From Chloroflexia bacterium (lineage in GTDB: Bacteria > Chloroflexota > Chloroflexia > DTKN01), in contig JAFGKG010000152.1 of assembly GCA_016928715.1 (NCBI GenBank), forward strand, positions 1-49,032: DNA of 49,032 nucleotides, in the 5' to 3' direction. Shown here piece after piece: positions 24,944 to 32,150 of the stretch. Numbering within the stretch: position 1 is the stretch's first letter; the number at the start of each line of letters is the position of its first letter. The position numbers were made by a program, and so were the translations under genes. The notes below the pieces were generated by a model. That model was given only the letters and a program-made list of their open reading frames with translations. It was not told the origin of the DNA and ran no database searches.

Positions 24944-26284
24944 TTACGGAGCAGCACAAAAGCGCCGTACCACCCGGTACAGCACCTCCAGGCCAAAGCG
25001 CAAATTGTCCAGGGTGATGCGCTCGTTGTGGGCGTGGGCCAACTGCATCGGGCTGACTGGACCCTCGTCCCGCATGGGACAAAAGCCGTAGCTGCTGATG
25101 TTCAGGACGTCCAGATATTTGGCGTCGGTGGATCCACAGAGCATCATGGGCAGCAGGATCGATTGTGGTTCCACCTCGGCTATTACGGCCTCAATTGTGC
25201 GATACAGGGGGCTGTCCAGATCGGATTCCAGGGGGGGCACGTATTCTTCCACCTGGACATCAATGGCCGGGCCGACAATGTCGGTGACCTCACGCAGAAA
25301 CTGCTCCGGGTGCTGACCAGGGAGCAGGCGCCCGTCCAGGCGGGCCGTCGCCCGGGAAGGGATGATCTGGATTTCGCGGCCGGCCTGCAGCACTGTGGGA
25401 GTGACCGTATTGTGCAACATCCCATGCAGCAGACGGAGCCAGGTCGGCGAAAGGGGAAGCTGCCGCAGCAGAAAAGAGCTGGCCGCCGGATCCAACAAGC
25501 CCCGCACCAGTATGGCTGTCTCGGCGCCCTGCCCCCGGGCCAGGCCCTCGATAAAACGCTCTGCGGTGGGGGTGAGATGCAGCGGCAGCGCTGTCCGGCC
25601 CAGCCTGGAGATGGCTTCGGCCAGGATGACGACGGCGTTTTCCTCTATGGGCACAGCCGCCTGACCGGACAAGCCGGAGGCATCCATGCGCAGCCAGCAG
25701 ATTCCCTTTTCGGCCGTCTGGCAGGTAAAGTAGGGCTGCCCGCGTAGATCAAAGCCATAGCCGCCCCCCTCATTGATGGCAAAGGCGGCCTCGAGTAGAT
25801 CGGCGTGGTTTTCGATCAACCAGCGCAGGCCGTAGCGACTACCTTCCTCCTCGTCGGCGCAGGCAACCATCACAATATCGCGTTTCAAAGGCAGCCCCTG
25901 CCGTTTGAGCAGCAGCAGGGTCATCAATTCGATGGCCGTGAGGTTTTTGGCATCCATGGTGCCCCGGCCCCAAATATAGCCCTCGCTGACGGTGGCCGAA
26001 AAGGGCGGATAGCGCCACTTGTCCGGTTCGGCCGGGACGACGTCCAGGTGGGAGAGCAGCAGCAGCGGCCGCTCTTGCCCGGTGCCGCGCAGGTGGACCA
26101 CCAGGTTAGCCCGTCCCGGAGCCGATTCCAGGATCAGTGGTTCCAGGCCTTCCCTCCTCAGCACCTGGGCCAGGTACTCGGCGGCCGGGCGCTCCTGGCC
26201 CGGGGGATTGGTCGTATCCAGGCGCACCAAGGCCTGCAGGTGCTCTACGATTTCGTCAAAGGCCTGCTCCCAGTGGATGTCCAC
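24944..26284 (-). CDS. M20 family metallopeptidase
   Basis: This protein of about 446 residues is of the M20/ArgE-DapE family, zinc enzymes that cleave small peptides or N-acyl amino acids. Zinc-ligand motifs are visible: LLLSHLDVVP (near 80), WGRGTMDAKN (near 112), CADEEEGSRYG with the catalytic Glu pair (near 145), INEGGG (near 170) and a C-terminal HAHNERI (near 420). A dimerisation lid lies in between. The start is GTG at 26284 with AAGGAGAA a few bases upstream; the longer ATG start at 26341 would lie between the -35 and -10 of its promoter. It stands alone between convergent glmM and divergent small genes. Exact substrate unknown. Confidence 0.92.
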   Translation of the reverse strand: MDIHWEQAFDEIVEHLQALVRLDTTNPPGQERPAAEYLAQVLRREGLEPLILESAPGRANLVVHLRGTGQERPLLLLSHLDVVPAEPDKWRYPPFSATVSEGYIWGRGTMDAKNLTAIELMTLLLLKRQGLPLKRDIVMVACADEEEGSRYGLRWLIENHADLLEAAFAINEGGGYGFDLRGQPYFTCQTAEKGICWLRMDASGLSGQAAVPIEENAVVILAEAISRLGRTALPLHLTPTAERFIEGLARGQGAETAILVRGLLDPAASSFLLRQLPLSPTWLRLLHGMLHNTVTPTVLQAGREIQIIPSRATARLDGRLLPGQHPEQFLREVTDIVGPAIDVQVEEYVPPLESDLDSPLYRTIEAVIAEVEPQSILLPMMLCGSTDAKYLDVLNISSYGFCPMRDEGPVSPMQLAHAHNERITLDNLRFGLEVLYRVVRRFCAAP

Positions 26285-26318
26285 GCTCGTTCTCCTTGCT
26301 CTACGATGGTCTATCGTC

Positions 26319-26348
26319 ATTGTACCATTGGATGCGGGCAACTGTCAA
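26319..26348 (-). promoter_or_regulatory. Promoter of the M20 peptidase gene
   Basis: On the minus strand: TTGACA (26348-26343), an 18-base spacer ending in GG, then TACAAT (26324-26319). Confidence 0.75.
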
Positions 26349-26435
26349 TTTTGACCCGCGCACAGACTACCCAAGCAGAGGGTTTTGAGGTATACTGGAC
26401 CTGGAACCAATTCAACTCCTATCCGGAGGCTTGCC

Positions 26436-26543
26436 ATGACCACGGTATTCATAAAGTTTTTAGAGACCCGGCCGGCCAACTATGACCGGGGTGTGCATAT
26501 CCTCACCCTGGAATGGGTTGAGGAAATGGCGGCCGGCCGCTGA
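26436..26543 (+). pseudogene. Small ORF, likely N-terminal remnant of a methyltransferase
   Basis: This 35-residue frame starts at ATG 26436 with CGGAGG six bases upstream, so it is probably translated. The sequence FIKFLETRPANYDRGVHIL resembles the opening of class I SAM-dependent methyltransferases common in Chloroflexota, which I recall as FLE-x-P-x-x-YDRG-x-x-LLT. Nothing after the TGA continues such a protein in any frame, and the epimerase promoter begins right at the stop. It is either a truncated leftover or a small protein or leader peptide that kept its own signals. The family match is from memory. Confidence 0.5.
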
Positions 26544-26544
26544 G

Positions 26545-26573
26545 TTGCTTTCCCACGGCCCCCCCGGTATAAT
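26545..26573 (+). promoter_or_regulatory. Promoter of the epimerase gene
   Basis: TTGCTT (26545-26550), 17 bases ending in GG, TATAAT (26568-26573). Confidence 0.75.
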
Positions 26574-26645
26574 GAATTTGTTGGAGCATAATGCTCCGTC
26601 TATTCTACCCTATACGGATGGGTATCTCAAAAGGAGCAGGACCCG

Positions 26646-27647
26646 ATGCGATATTTCGTCACCGGCGCAACCGGCTTTATCGGCAGCCGGCTGGTCCACC
26701 AACTGGTCGCGGCCGGCCACCAGGTCGTCGCTTTGGTGCGGGATCCGGCCAGGGCCGGCCAACTGGCCCAACTCGGCGTCACCCTGGCCCAGGGCGATGT
26801 CACCGATAAGGAGAGTATGCGCGCGGCTATGGCCGGCACCGATGGCCTCTTTCATATCGCGGGCTGGTACCAGATCGGAGCCCGGGACAAGCGGCCGGCC
26901 CAACGCGTCAACGTCCAGGGCACCCGCAACGTGCTGGAACTGATGCGGGACCTGGGCCTGCCCAAGGGCGTCTATACCAGCACCCTGGCCGTTTTTTCGG
27001 ATACCCAGGGCCGGATGGTGGACGAAAGCTACCGCTACACGGGCCCGCACCTGAACGAATATGACCGTACCAAGAGATTGGCCCACTATCGGGTCGCCGA
27101 GCCCATGATCGAGCAGGGGCTGCCGCTGGTGATCGTCATGCCGGGGGCGGTCTATGGCCCCGGCGATCACAGCCTGGTGGCCAAGTCGTTCGAGGCTTAC
27201 CTACAGCGCAAACTGCCCCTGGTGCCCCGGGGGGCCGCGCTCTGCTGGGGCCACGTCAGCGACGTGGTGCGCGGGCACCTCCTGGCGATGGACAAGGGCC
27301 GGCCCGGGGAGAGCTATATCATCGCCGGCCCACCCCATACCCTGGAGGATGCCTTTGAACTGGCCGAACGAATTACGGGTATCCCGGTCCCCCGGCTGCA
27401 CCTGTCGCCAACCCTGCTGCGCCTGATGTCCGGCCTCATGCGGGTCGTGGGCTCGGTGGTGCCGCTGCCCGATACCTACCGCGCCGAGAGCCTGCGCGTC
27501 ACCGCCGGCGTGACCTACCTGGGCCGCAACGACAAGGCCCGGCGTGAGCTGGGCTATCAAGTCCGTCCATTGGAGGAGGGCCTGCGCGAAACGCTGTTCT
27601 ATATGATGCAGAAATTGGGTATCGAGCTGCCGGAGAGGCCGGCCTAG
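26646..27647 (+). CDS. NAD(P)-dependent epimerase/reductase (extended SDR)
   Basis: This 333-residue extended short-chain dehydrogenase resembles dihydroflavonol-4-reductase/3-beta-HSD-like enzymes. The Rossmann motif TGATGFIG (residues 6-13) and VALVRDP after strand 2 bind the dinucleotide. The catalytic pair is YDRTK (near 138-142) with the preceding Ser/Thr in VYTSTLAVF. The C-terminal part (HVSDVVRGHL; RRELGYQVRPLEEGLRETL) is typical of the family. The substrate is unknown. AAGGAGCAGG precedes the ATG. The DUF4345 gene follows after 21 bases and is probably co-transcribed. Confidence 0.9.
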   Translation: MRYFVTGATGFIGSRLVHQLVAAGHQVVALVRDPARAGQLAQLGVTLAQGDVTDKESMRAAMAGTDGLFHIAGWYQIGARDKRPAQRVNVQGTRNVLELMRDLGLPKGVYTSTLAVFSDTQGRMVDESYRYTGPHLNEYDRTKRLAHYRVAEPMIEQGLPLVIVMPGAVYGPGDHSLVAKSFEAYLQRKLPLVPRGAALCWGHVSDVVRGHLLAMDKGRPGESYIIAGPPHTLEDAFELAERITGIPVPRLHLSPTLLRLMSGLMRVVGSVVPLPDTYRAESLRVTAGVTYLGRNDKARRELGYQVRPLEEGLRETLFYMMQKLGIELPERPA

Positions 27648-27668
27648 ACCATCATTCAAGGAGGCGCT

Positions 27669-28010
27669 ATGTTTCTGCAAATTCTCCAATACATCGCCGC
27701 CGGGGCGACCGTCGCCACCGGTCTGGTCTCGCTGTTTTGGCCCAGAGCTGTTCGTGGCTTTACCGGGCTCAATCCCGACGGCGGGCGCGGAGTGACCGAG
27801 ATTCGGGCCGTCCTGGGCGGGGTCTTTATCGCCCTCGGGGCACTGCCCCTGGTCCTGGGCGAGTCCTTGGCCTACCAGATCCTGGGGATCACCTATCTGG
27901 TGATCGGCGCCATTCGCCTCGTCTCCATGTTCCTGGACAAGTCCGTGGTCCAGTCGAACATCATCAGCTTGCTGGTCGAGTTGGTGTTCGGTGTGGTCCT
28001 GGTCCTGTAG
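27669..28010 (+). CDS. DUF4345-like membrane protein
   Basis: This 113-residue protein has four hydrophobic segments (about 5-25, 45-65, 70-88, 95-113) and the short polar motif TEIRAVLGGVFIALGA, characteristic of DUF4345-type small membrane proteins. No catalytic residues are obvious and the family has no established function. AAGGAGGCGCT precedes the ATG. It is the last gene of the plus-strand pair with the epimerase, before a repeat-filled gap convergent with the ORP-like cluster. Confidence 0.75.
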   Translation: MFLQILQYIAAGATVATGLVSLFWPRAVRGFTGLNPDGGRGVTEIRAVLGGVFIALGALPLVLGESLAYQILGITYLVIGAIRLVSMFLDKSVVQSNIISLLVELVFGVVLVL

Positions 28011-28080
28011 AAAAGGCCTGGCCAGCGGACAGGTTTGTGAATGGGGCAGGATTGGCCCAGAGGGTCAAAACACCTTATCC

Positions 28081-28106
28081 CGAGCGAGCGAAAGGCGCGC
28101 AGCGCC
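28081..28106 (+). repeat. Dispersed repeat, family B copy 1
   Basis: These 26 bases (CGAGCGAGCGAAAGGCGCGC then AGCGCC) are identical to 40464-40489, in the same orientation. Confidence 0.85.
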
Positions 28107-28113
28107 TTGAAGC

Positions 28114-28155
28114 GAGTCGAGGAATCGCCTGAAATGCAAGGCGATTCCTCGACTC
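28114..28155. repeat. Perfect 17-bp intergenic hairpin
   Basis: GAGTCGAGGAATCGCCT pairs perfectly with AGGCGATTCCTCGACTC around an 8-base loop. It lies between convergent transcription units (DUF4345 and the last zinc-ribbon gene), so it may serve both as a bidirectional stop. It is part of a longer composite with the family A and B repeats that fills 28081-28262. Confidence 0.8.
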
Positions 28156-28175
28156 CGTGCCGCTGCGCGGCACTC

Positions 28176-28262
28176 CGCTACCCAGAAACTTGAAGTTTCT
28201 GTGCTCTAGCCTACCGCCGGGCCAGCAAAGCTGGCCCGCGGTTTGAGTTACTCGGAATGACG
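28176..28262 (+). repeat. Dispersed intergenic repeat, family A copy 2
   Basis: Near-identical to 5936-6011 and in the same orientation: CTACCCAGAAACTTG, TTTCTGTGCTCTAGC, ACCGCCGGGCCAGCAAAGCT and GTTTGAGTTACTCGGAATGA are shared. Confidence 0.8.
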
Positions 28263-28289
28263 GGCTATCCCTTAGCCCGGCAAATCGTG

Positions 28290-28496
28290 CTATTCTCGTA
28301 CCAAGCGGGTGCTGCACTTGGGGCAGGCCCGCTCGTAGCACGGCAGGCCCCGCTGATGCGGGACCTTGTGGCCGCAGTTGGGGCAGACGCAGTTGCCGCC
28401 GGGGCCGGCTCCGGGCCTGGTACCGCCCAGGCGCCCCCGACCCCCAGCCCCACCACCTCCGCTACGGTCTCCACTACCTCCACGTCCTGATGCCAT
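28290..28496 (-). CDS. Small zinc-ribbon protein of the ORP-like cluster
   Basis: This 68-residue protein has a Gly/Arg-rich N-terminal half (GRGGSGDRSGGGGAGGRGRL) and a two-knuckle ribbon, CVCPNCGHKVPHQRGLPCYE followed by CPKC, with six cysteines. This motif (GPGG-x-CVCPNCG-x-x-x-PHQRG) is what I recall from small proteins next to NifX/ORP-type genes in anaerobes. The ATG at 28496 has GAGGAGGTGA just upstream; an earlier start at 28625 would overlap the preceding gene. It is the last gene of the minus-strand cluster, 22 bases after the FmdB-like gene. It may bind zinc or an iron-sulfur cluster; function unknown. Confidence 0.8.
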   Translation of the reverse strand: MASGRGGSGDRSGGGGAGGRGRLGGTRPGAGPGGNCVCPNCGHKVPHQRGLPCYERACPKCSTRLVRE

Positions 28497-28518
28497 CTCA
28501 TTCACCTCCTCAGTCGGT

Positions 28519-28764
28519 TTAATCGTACGATCGATGACAGGAATCCCCCTCAGCGCAGGGAGGCTTGTCACAGCGTTCCTCCCGACCACAGCAGGTCTGG
28601 TCCCTGGCTGCGGCCCTTGGCCCACGCATCACGTAGGGGGCCGAGAGCAAACGTTCCTGCAGTACAGCGCCACAGTGTGGACAGTGCGGCACAGTATCGG
28701 CCGAGCGCACCAGAATTTCGACCTGCGCCGAGCAATTGCCGCAGCGATATTCATAGATCGGCAT
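28519..28764 (-). CDS. FmdB-like zinc-ribbon protein
   Basis: This 81-residue protein has an FmdB-type ribbon (MPIYEYRCGNC...CPHCG) and a second cysteine-rich tail (TCCGREERCDKPPCAEGDSC) with at least five more cysteines. FmdB-like ribbons are small putative regulatory proteins named from a formamidase/amidase operon. The extra tail could hold a second metal or an Fe-S cluster. It sits 9 bases after the ferredoxin gene, inside the cluster, with GGAGTCCCC before the ATG. Confidence 0.8.
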   Translation of the reverse strand: MPIYEYRCGNCSAQVEILVRSADTVPHCPHCGAVLQERLLSAPYVMRGPRAAARDQTCCGREERCDKPPCAEGDSCHRSYD

Positions 28765-28773
28765 GGGGACTCC

Positions 28774-29328
28774 TTATTTTCCTCGACGGCGCTGGCCACG
28801 GCCGCGGATCCGGCGCTGCCGGCCACGGCCCCCAGAGACCCGGGCGTTGTCCCGTCCGGCCAGCGCCTGCCCCTCGGACCGCGAGCCAACCGGCGACTTT
28901 TCGTCCGCCGGTTGGCTCAAGCGCTGCTCCAGCAGATCTACCGCCAGGTTTACCAGCTTGGGCCCCACTTCCCGTCCCAAAAAGCCCAGAGCGGCTCCTA
29001 CCAATGGCAGGACGCGCCGGGAGAGGGGCGCTTCCGTCTCTCGCACGGCCGGGGGTGGGGGGAGTTGTACGTGGATAATCTCCTGTGCAGACGAGGATCT
29101 CGTCTGCGCAGGCGCGTACTTGTCCACCCCCTCGGCCGAGGCGGCCCAGGCGGGCTCGGGCACCTCTTGGATGGCCCCCTGCGGGCAGGCGGCCACACAG
29201 GCGCCACAGCCGTCGCACAGTGCGGGGTCAATCCAGGCACGATCGTCCTTTATCCGGATCGCCGCCAATGGACAGACGTCCACACAGGCCGCACACCCCA
29301 GGCAGAGGTGCTGCTGAACCTGCAGCAT
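28774..29328 (-). CDS. 2x[4Fe-4S] ferredoxin-domain protein with basic tail
   Basis: Of 184 residues, the first 60 are a bacterial ferredoxin with two CxxCxxCxxxCP motifs (LCLGCAACVDVCPLAAI; LCDGCGACVAACPQGAI). The middle has a Pro-rich linker and a short hydrophobic/amphipathic helix (RRVLPLVGAALGFLGREVGP). The C-terminal 35 residues are very basic (Arg/Gly: GRGRQRRIRGRGQRRRGK), which could bind nucleic acid or membranes. It is likely the electron carrier of the ORP-like set, feeding the ATPase/NifX pair. It starts 55 bases after the second NifX-like gene. Confidence 0.85.
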   Translation of the reverse strand: MLQVQQHLCLGCAACVDVCPLAAIRIKDDRAWIDPALCDGCGACVAACPQGAIQEVPEPAWAASAEGVDKYAPAQTRSSSAQEIIHVQLPPPPAVRETEAPLSRRVLPLVGAALGFLGREVGPKLVNLAVDLLEQRLSQPADEKSPVGSRSEGQALAGRDNARVSGGRGRQRRIRGRGQRRRGK

Positions 29329-29383
29329 ACTCGTTCACCTCCCATCGGTCGCTATCCGCGATTGCGGCTCCAACCTCCAACTT

Positions 29384-29872
29384 TTACTCTTCCTCTTCGG
29401 CCTCTGTGGGCGGCTGCGAGCCGCCGGCGGCGGGCTGTTGGAATCCCGCGCCCTGGCCCATACCGCGGCCCATGCCGCGGCCCATGCCGCGGCCCATACC
29501 GCGGCCCATACCGGTGTGGGCGCCCACGGTTGCCCCTGGCCCCTGGGTCAGTTTGCCGGCCTTGAAGGCCTCCACGGCCTCGGCCACTGTGCCGCCGGCA
29601 AAGCTATAGAGCGGCACCCCGTTGTTCTGCAGGACATAAAAGGCGTTCGGGCCCAGGTTGCCGCTGATCACGGCCTGGGCGCCCTGCTCGACGACGAACT
29701 GGGCCGCCTGGATGCCGGCCCCGCCCATCGCGGATACGGCCGGGTTCGGCACGGCCTGAAAGGCCAGGTCCTCGGCTTCGGTATCCACAAAGGCATAGAA
29801 CGGACAGCGCCCAAAAACAGGGCTGACCTGGGCGTTCAACTCATTGCCCGTAGAAGAAATCACGATCTTCAT
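29384..29872 (-). CDS. NifX/ORP-like cluster-binding protein with Gly-Met-Arg repeat
   Basis: This 162-residue protein belongs to the NifX/NifB-C/ORP family (dinitrogenase Fe-Mo cofactor biosynthesis fold), known to hold Fe-Mo or Mo-Cu sulfide clusters. The fold spans about 1-105 (MKIVISSTGNELNAQVSPVF; FVVEQGAQAVISGNLGPNAF; GTVAEAVEAFKAGKL). A tail has repeated GMGR units, then Gln/Pro/Gly and a poly-Glu end. The Met/Arg/Gly repeat could help bind soft metal. The ATG at 29872 has AGGTGA upstream; a GTG three codons earlier is possible. It lies 22 bases after the second MinD-like ATPase. Confidence 0.88.
   Translation of the reverse strand: MKIVISSTGNELNAQVSPVFGRCPFYAFVDTEAEDLAFQAVPNPAVSAMGGAGIQAAQFVVEQGAQAVISGNLGPNAFYVLQNNGVPLYSFAGGTVAEAVEAFKAGKLTQGPGATVGAHTGMGRGMGRGMGRGMGRGMGQGAGFQQPAAGGSQPPTEAEEEE
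29455..29514. repeat. Five tandem 12-bp units inside the NifX-like gene
   Basis: The units GGCCCAT(A/G)CCGC repeat five times and encode the GMGR repeat of the tail (the last unit is slightly changed). Repeat number may vary between strains. Confidence 0.85.
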
Positions 29873-29894
29873 GTAATTCACCTCTCTAGAATGA

Positions 29895-30773
29895 TTAATA
29901 TGATTGCTCTTCCAGCCAGCCGCGCAGTCGGGCCCAGATTGCGTGCAGCACCGTCGTCGCGGGCCCTTCCCTGGTTGTCACAGTGACTCCCTGGACCATG
30001 GCTTGGGTCACGCCCATGTCAAAGGGGATCTGGCCGATCAGTTCGAGCCCCTCCTGTTCGCAGAAACGGCTTACCTCGTCGCTGCGTTCCACGCTCAAGT
30101 CCGCCTTGTTCAGCACGACCTTCACCGGCACTTGGAAATGCCGGGCTACGCCGACGATGCGCTCCATGTCGTGCAGGCCGGCCACCGTCGGCTCGGTGAC
30201 CACCAGCGCCAACTGGCAGCCGGTGAGCGAGGCAATGACCGGACAGCCAATACCCGGCGGTCCGTCCACCAGGAGCAGACCGTCGTCCTCGACCAGTTTG
30301 CGGGCCTCCTCCTTGACGGTGGCGACCAGCTTGCCCGAGTTCTCGCGGCCGGCCCGCAGGGCCCCGTGGACCAGCGGGCCATAGAGGCTCTGAGAAACAT
30401 ACCAGTGTCCGTCCATGGCCGGCTCCATACGGATGGCCTCGACGGGGCACTGGTAAAAGCACACCGCGCAGCCCTCGCAGGAAATCGTGTCGATCTCGTA
30501 TACCTCGCCCGGCAGCACCGCCCCAAAACGGCAGACCTGTGCGCAGACGTCGCAGGCCGTACAGAGTTCGGGGTCTACCCGGGCCAGCCTGCCCCCGGAG
30601 AACTCGTGCTCGGACTGGATCTGGGCGTCCACGACCAGTTCCAGGTTGGCCGCGTCGACGTCGGCGTCGGCCAGCACCAGCCGACGTTCCAGGGAGGCCA
30701 GGTGGGCCAGGGCCGCCGTCACGGTCGTCTTGCCGGTGCCTCCTTTACCGCTGAGCACCACGATCTCTTTCAT
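29895..30773 (-). CDS. MinD/Mrp-like ATPase with ferredoxin insert (second copy)
   Basis: This 292-residue P-loop ATPase of the MinD/ParA class carries an inserted two-cluster ferredoxin. The deviant Walker A is SGKGGTGKTT (about 8-17), and DADVDAANLEL follows. Ferredoxin motifs LCTACDVCAQVCRFGAV (near 70) and SCEGCAVCFYQCPVEAI (near 98) come next, then the rest of the MinD fold (VDGPPGIGCPVIASLTG; VTEPTVAGLHDMERI; NKADLS). In Desulfovibrio, paired proteins of this build (Orp3/Orp4) act with the ORP protein. The ATG at 30773 overlaps the stop of the first copy by four bases (ATGA). It is less similar to its neighbour than a fresh duplication would be, so a heterodimer is likely. Confidence 0.92.
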   Translation of the reverse strand: MKEIVVLSGKGGTGKTTVTAALAHLASLERRLVLADADVDAANLELVVDAQIQSEHEFSGGRLARVDPELCTACDVCAQVCRFGAVLPGEVYEIDTISCEGCAVCFYQCPVEAIRMEPAMDGHWYVSQSLYGPLVHGALRAGRENSGKLVATVKEEARKLVEDDGLLLVDGPPGIGCPVIASLTGCQLALVVTEPTVAGLHDMERIVGVARHFQVPVKVVLNKADLSVERSDEVSRFCEQEGLELIGQIPFDMGVTQAMVQGVTVTTREGPATTVLHAIWARLRGWLEEQSY

Positions 30774-31648
30774 CGGTCCACCTCCGCCAGGATCTGCCGG
30801 TAAAGCTGCAGGAAGGGCTCTTTGTATTCGGGATGGCTCTGCAGCAGCGGCTGCCCCCGGGCATAGGCCTCGGCGATGCGGCGGTCGTAGGGGATGCGCA
30901 GCAGGATGGGCAGGCCCTGTTCGGCGCAATAGTCCTCCACGCCGGCGTCCCCGATGCCGTCGCGGTTGATCACGACCCCGGCCTCAAGGCCCAGTTCCCG
31001 GCTGACCTCGATGGCCAAGCGCAGGTCATGCAGGCCAAAAGGGGTGGGCTCGGTGACCAGCAGCACAAAGTCGGCGCCGTGCATGCTGTTGACGACGGAG
31101 CAGGCCGTGCCGGGTGGGGCGTCGATCAGCACGACCCCCTGGACGTTCTCGACGCTCTGCTTCAAGCGGCCGATCAGGGGCGTGGCCATGGCCTTGCCCA
31201 CGTCCAGCAGGCCGTGCATAAACTGCAGTGGGCCGACCCGGCCGAACTCGATGACACCGGTGCGGTGCGGGACCTCGCGGATGGCGTTCTCGGGGCACTC
31301 GAGGGCGCAGCCGCCGCAACTGTGGCAGAGGTCGTCAAAGACCAATACGGTGGGCCGCTGCCCCTCCTCCGCCGCCGGAAAGGCGACGATGGCATGGAAT
31401 TGGCAGACCTCGCCGCAGCGGCCGCAGCCGGTGCACAGATCCAGGTCCACCTTGGGAACGGGTGGGGCAAACTCCTCGCGGCGATCCAGATCGGGGTGCA
31501 GGAAAAGGTGCGCGTTTGGCGCCTCCACGTCGGCATCCACCAGCCAGACCTGGCCTGGACCCAGCTCTTCGATCAGGGCCAGGGCCAGGCTCACCGCTAC
31601 GGTTGTTTTTCCCGTCCCCCCCTTACCACTGGCAACAACAATCTGCAT
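30770..31648 (-). CDS. MinD/Mrp-like ATPase with ferredoxin insert (first copy)
   Basis: This 292-residue partner of the ATPase above has the same build: Walker A ASGKGGTGKTTVA, DADVEAPNAHL, then two Fe-S motifs (LCTGCGRCGEVCQFHAI near 72; LCHSCGGCALECPENAI near 108). These are followed by IDAPPGTACSVV, VTEPTPFGLHDLRL and VINRDG. Such proteins couple ATP hydrolysis to an Fe-S centre and are placed with NifX/ORP proteins in anaerobes. The gene lies 24 bases after the first NifX-like gene and overlaps the second ATPase by four bases, so equal synthesis of the pair is expected. Confidence 0.92.
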   Translation of the reverse strand: MQIVVASGKGGTGKTTVAVSLALALIEELGPGQVWLVDADVEAPNAHLFLHPDLDRREEFAPPVPKVDLDLCTGCGRCGEVCQFHAIVAFPAAEEGQRPTVLVFDDLCHSCGGCALECPENAIREVPHRTGVIEFGRVGPLQFMHGLLDVGKAMATPLIGRLKQSVENVQGVVLIDAPPGTACSVVNSMHGADFVLLVTEPTPFGLHDLRLAIEVSRELGLEAGVVINRDGIGDAGVEDYCAEQGLPILLRIPYDRRIAEAYARGQPLLQSHPEYKEPFLQLYRQILAEVDR

Positions 31649-31672
31649 GCTACACCTCGGTCGGCCGGCCCT

Positions 31673-32074
31673 TCAGTGGGCCAGCTCGGGACGCTCCTCC
31701 AGGCTGCCGGCCAAATAGGCCTGCACGGCCTCCTCAATGCCGGCAATGTCCGTCAGCACAGGCCGGATGCCGGCCTGCTCCATACTGTGCTGGGCTCCCC
31801 GCCCCATCCCGCGTGCCAGGAGCACCTGGCAGTCCGAGATGACATCGATCATGTTCAGGTGGCGGTCGTGCGATGCCTCCCCAAAGCCGTGGCCCCGGGG
31901 GTCCTCCTGCTGGGCAAACCCCTGCCCTGAAAAATGGTGGTGGCCCATCTTGTCGCGCAGCTCCTTGTTCACAAGCTGGCCCTCCTCGGTTGTCCACACG
32001 GCGTAATAGTAGGCCCGCCCAAAGTGCTCGCTGATGGTCTCACCATCGTCGGTTACTGCTGCGATTTTGATCAT
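31673..32074 (-). CDS. NifX/ORP-like protein with His-rich insert
   Basis: This 133-residue NifX-family protein shows the fold in MIKIAAVTDDGETISEHFGR, MIDVISDCQVLLARGMGRGA and GIEEAVQAYLAGSLEE. Between them (about 43-72) lies a histidine-rich stretch (MGHHHFSGQGFAQ, RGHGFGEASHDRH) with seven His in 30 residues, which could bind a metal ion. ISEHFGRA and the GMGRGA loop are typical cluster-contact regions of this family. It is the fourth gene from the promoter, 77 bases after Mrp. The sister protein (29384-29872) lacks the His stretch. Confidence 0.88.
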   Translation of the reverse strand: MIKIAAVTDDGETISEHFGRAYYYAVWTTEEGQLVNKELRDKMGHHHFSGQGFAQQEDPRGHGFGEASHDRHLNMIDVISDCQVLLARGMGRGAQHSMEQAGIRPVLTDIAGIEEAVQAYLAGSLEERPELAH

Positions 32075-32150
32075 AATTCCTCCAAAACTGTTACTTTGGG
32101 GCCAAAGTCAAGCTTGGCCCAATACTTGACCGCCCCGGTCCGCTGAAAGG

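Noticed and set aside
29455-29514. Short direct repeats as a CRISPR array
   Set aside because: The units are 12 bp with no spacers and lie in frame inside a gene.
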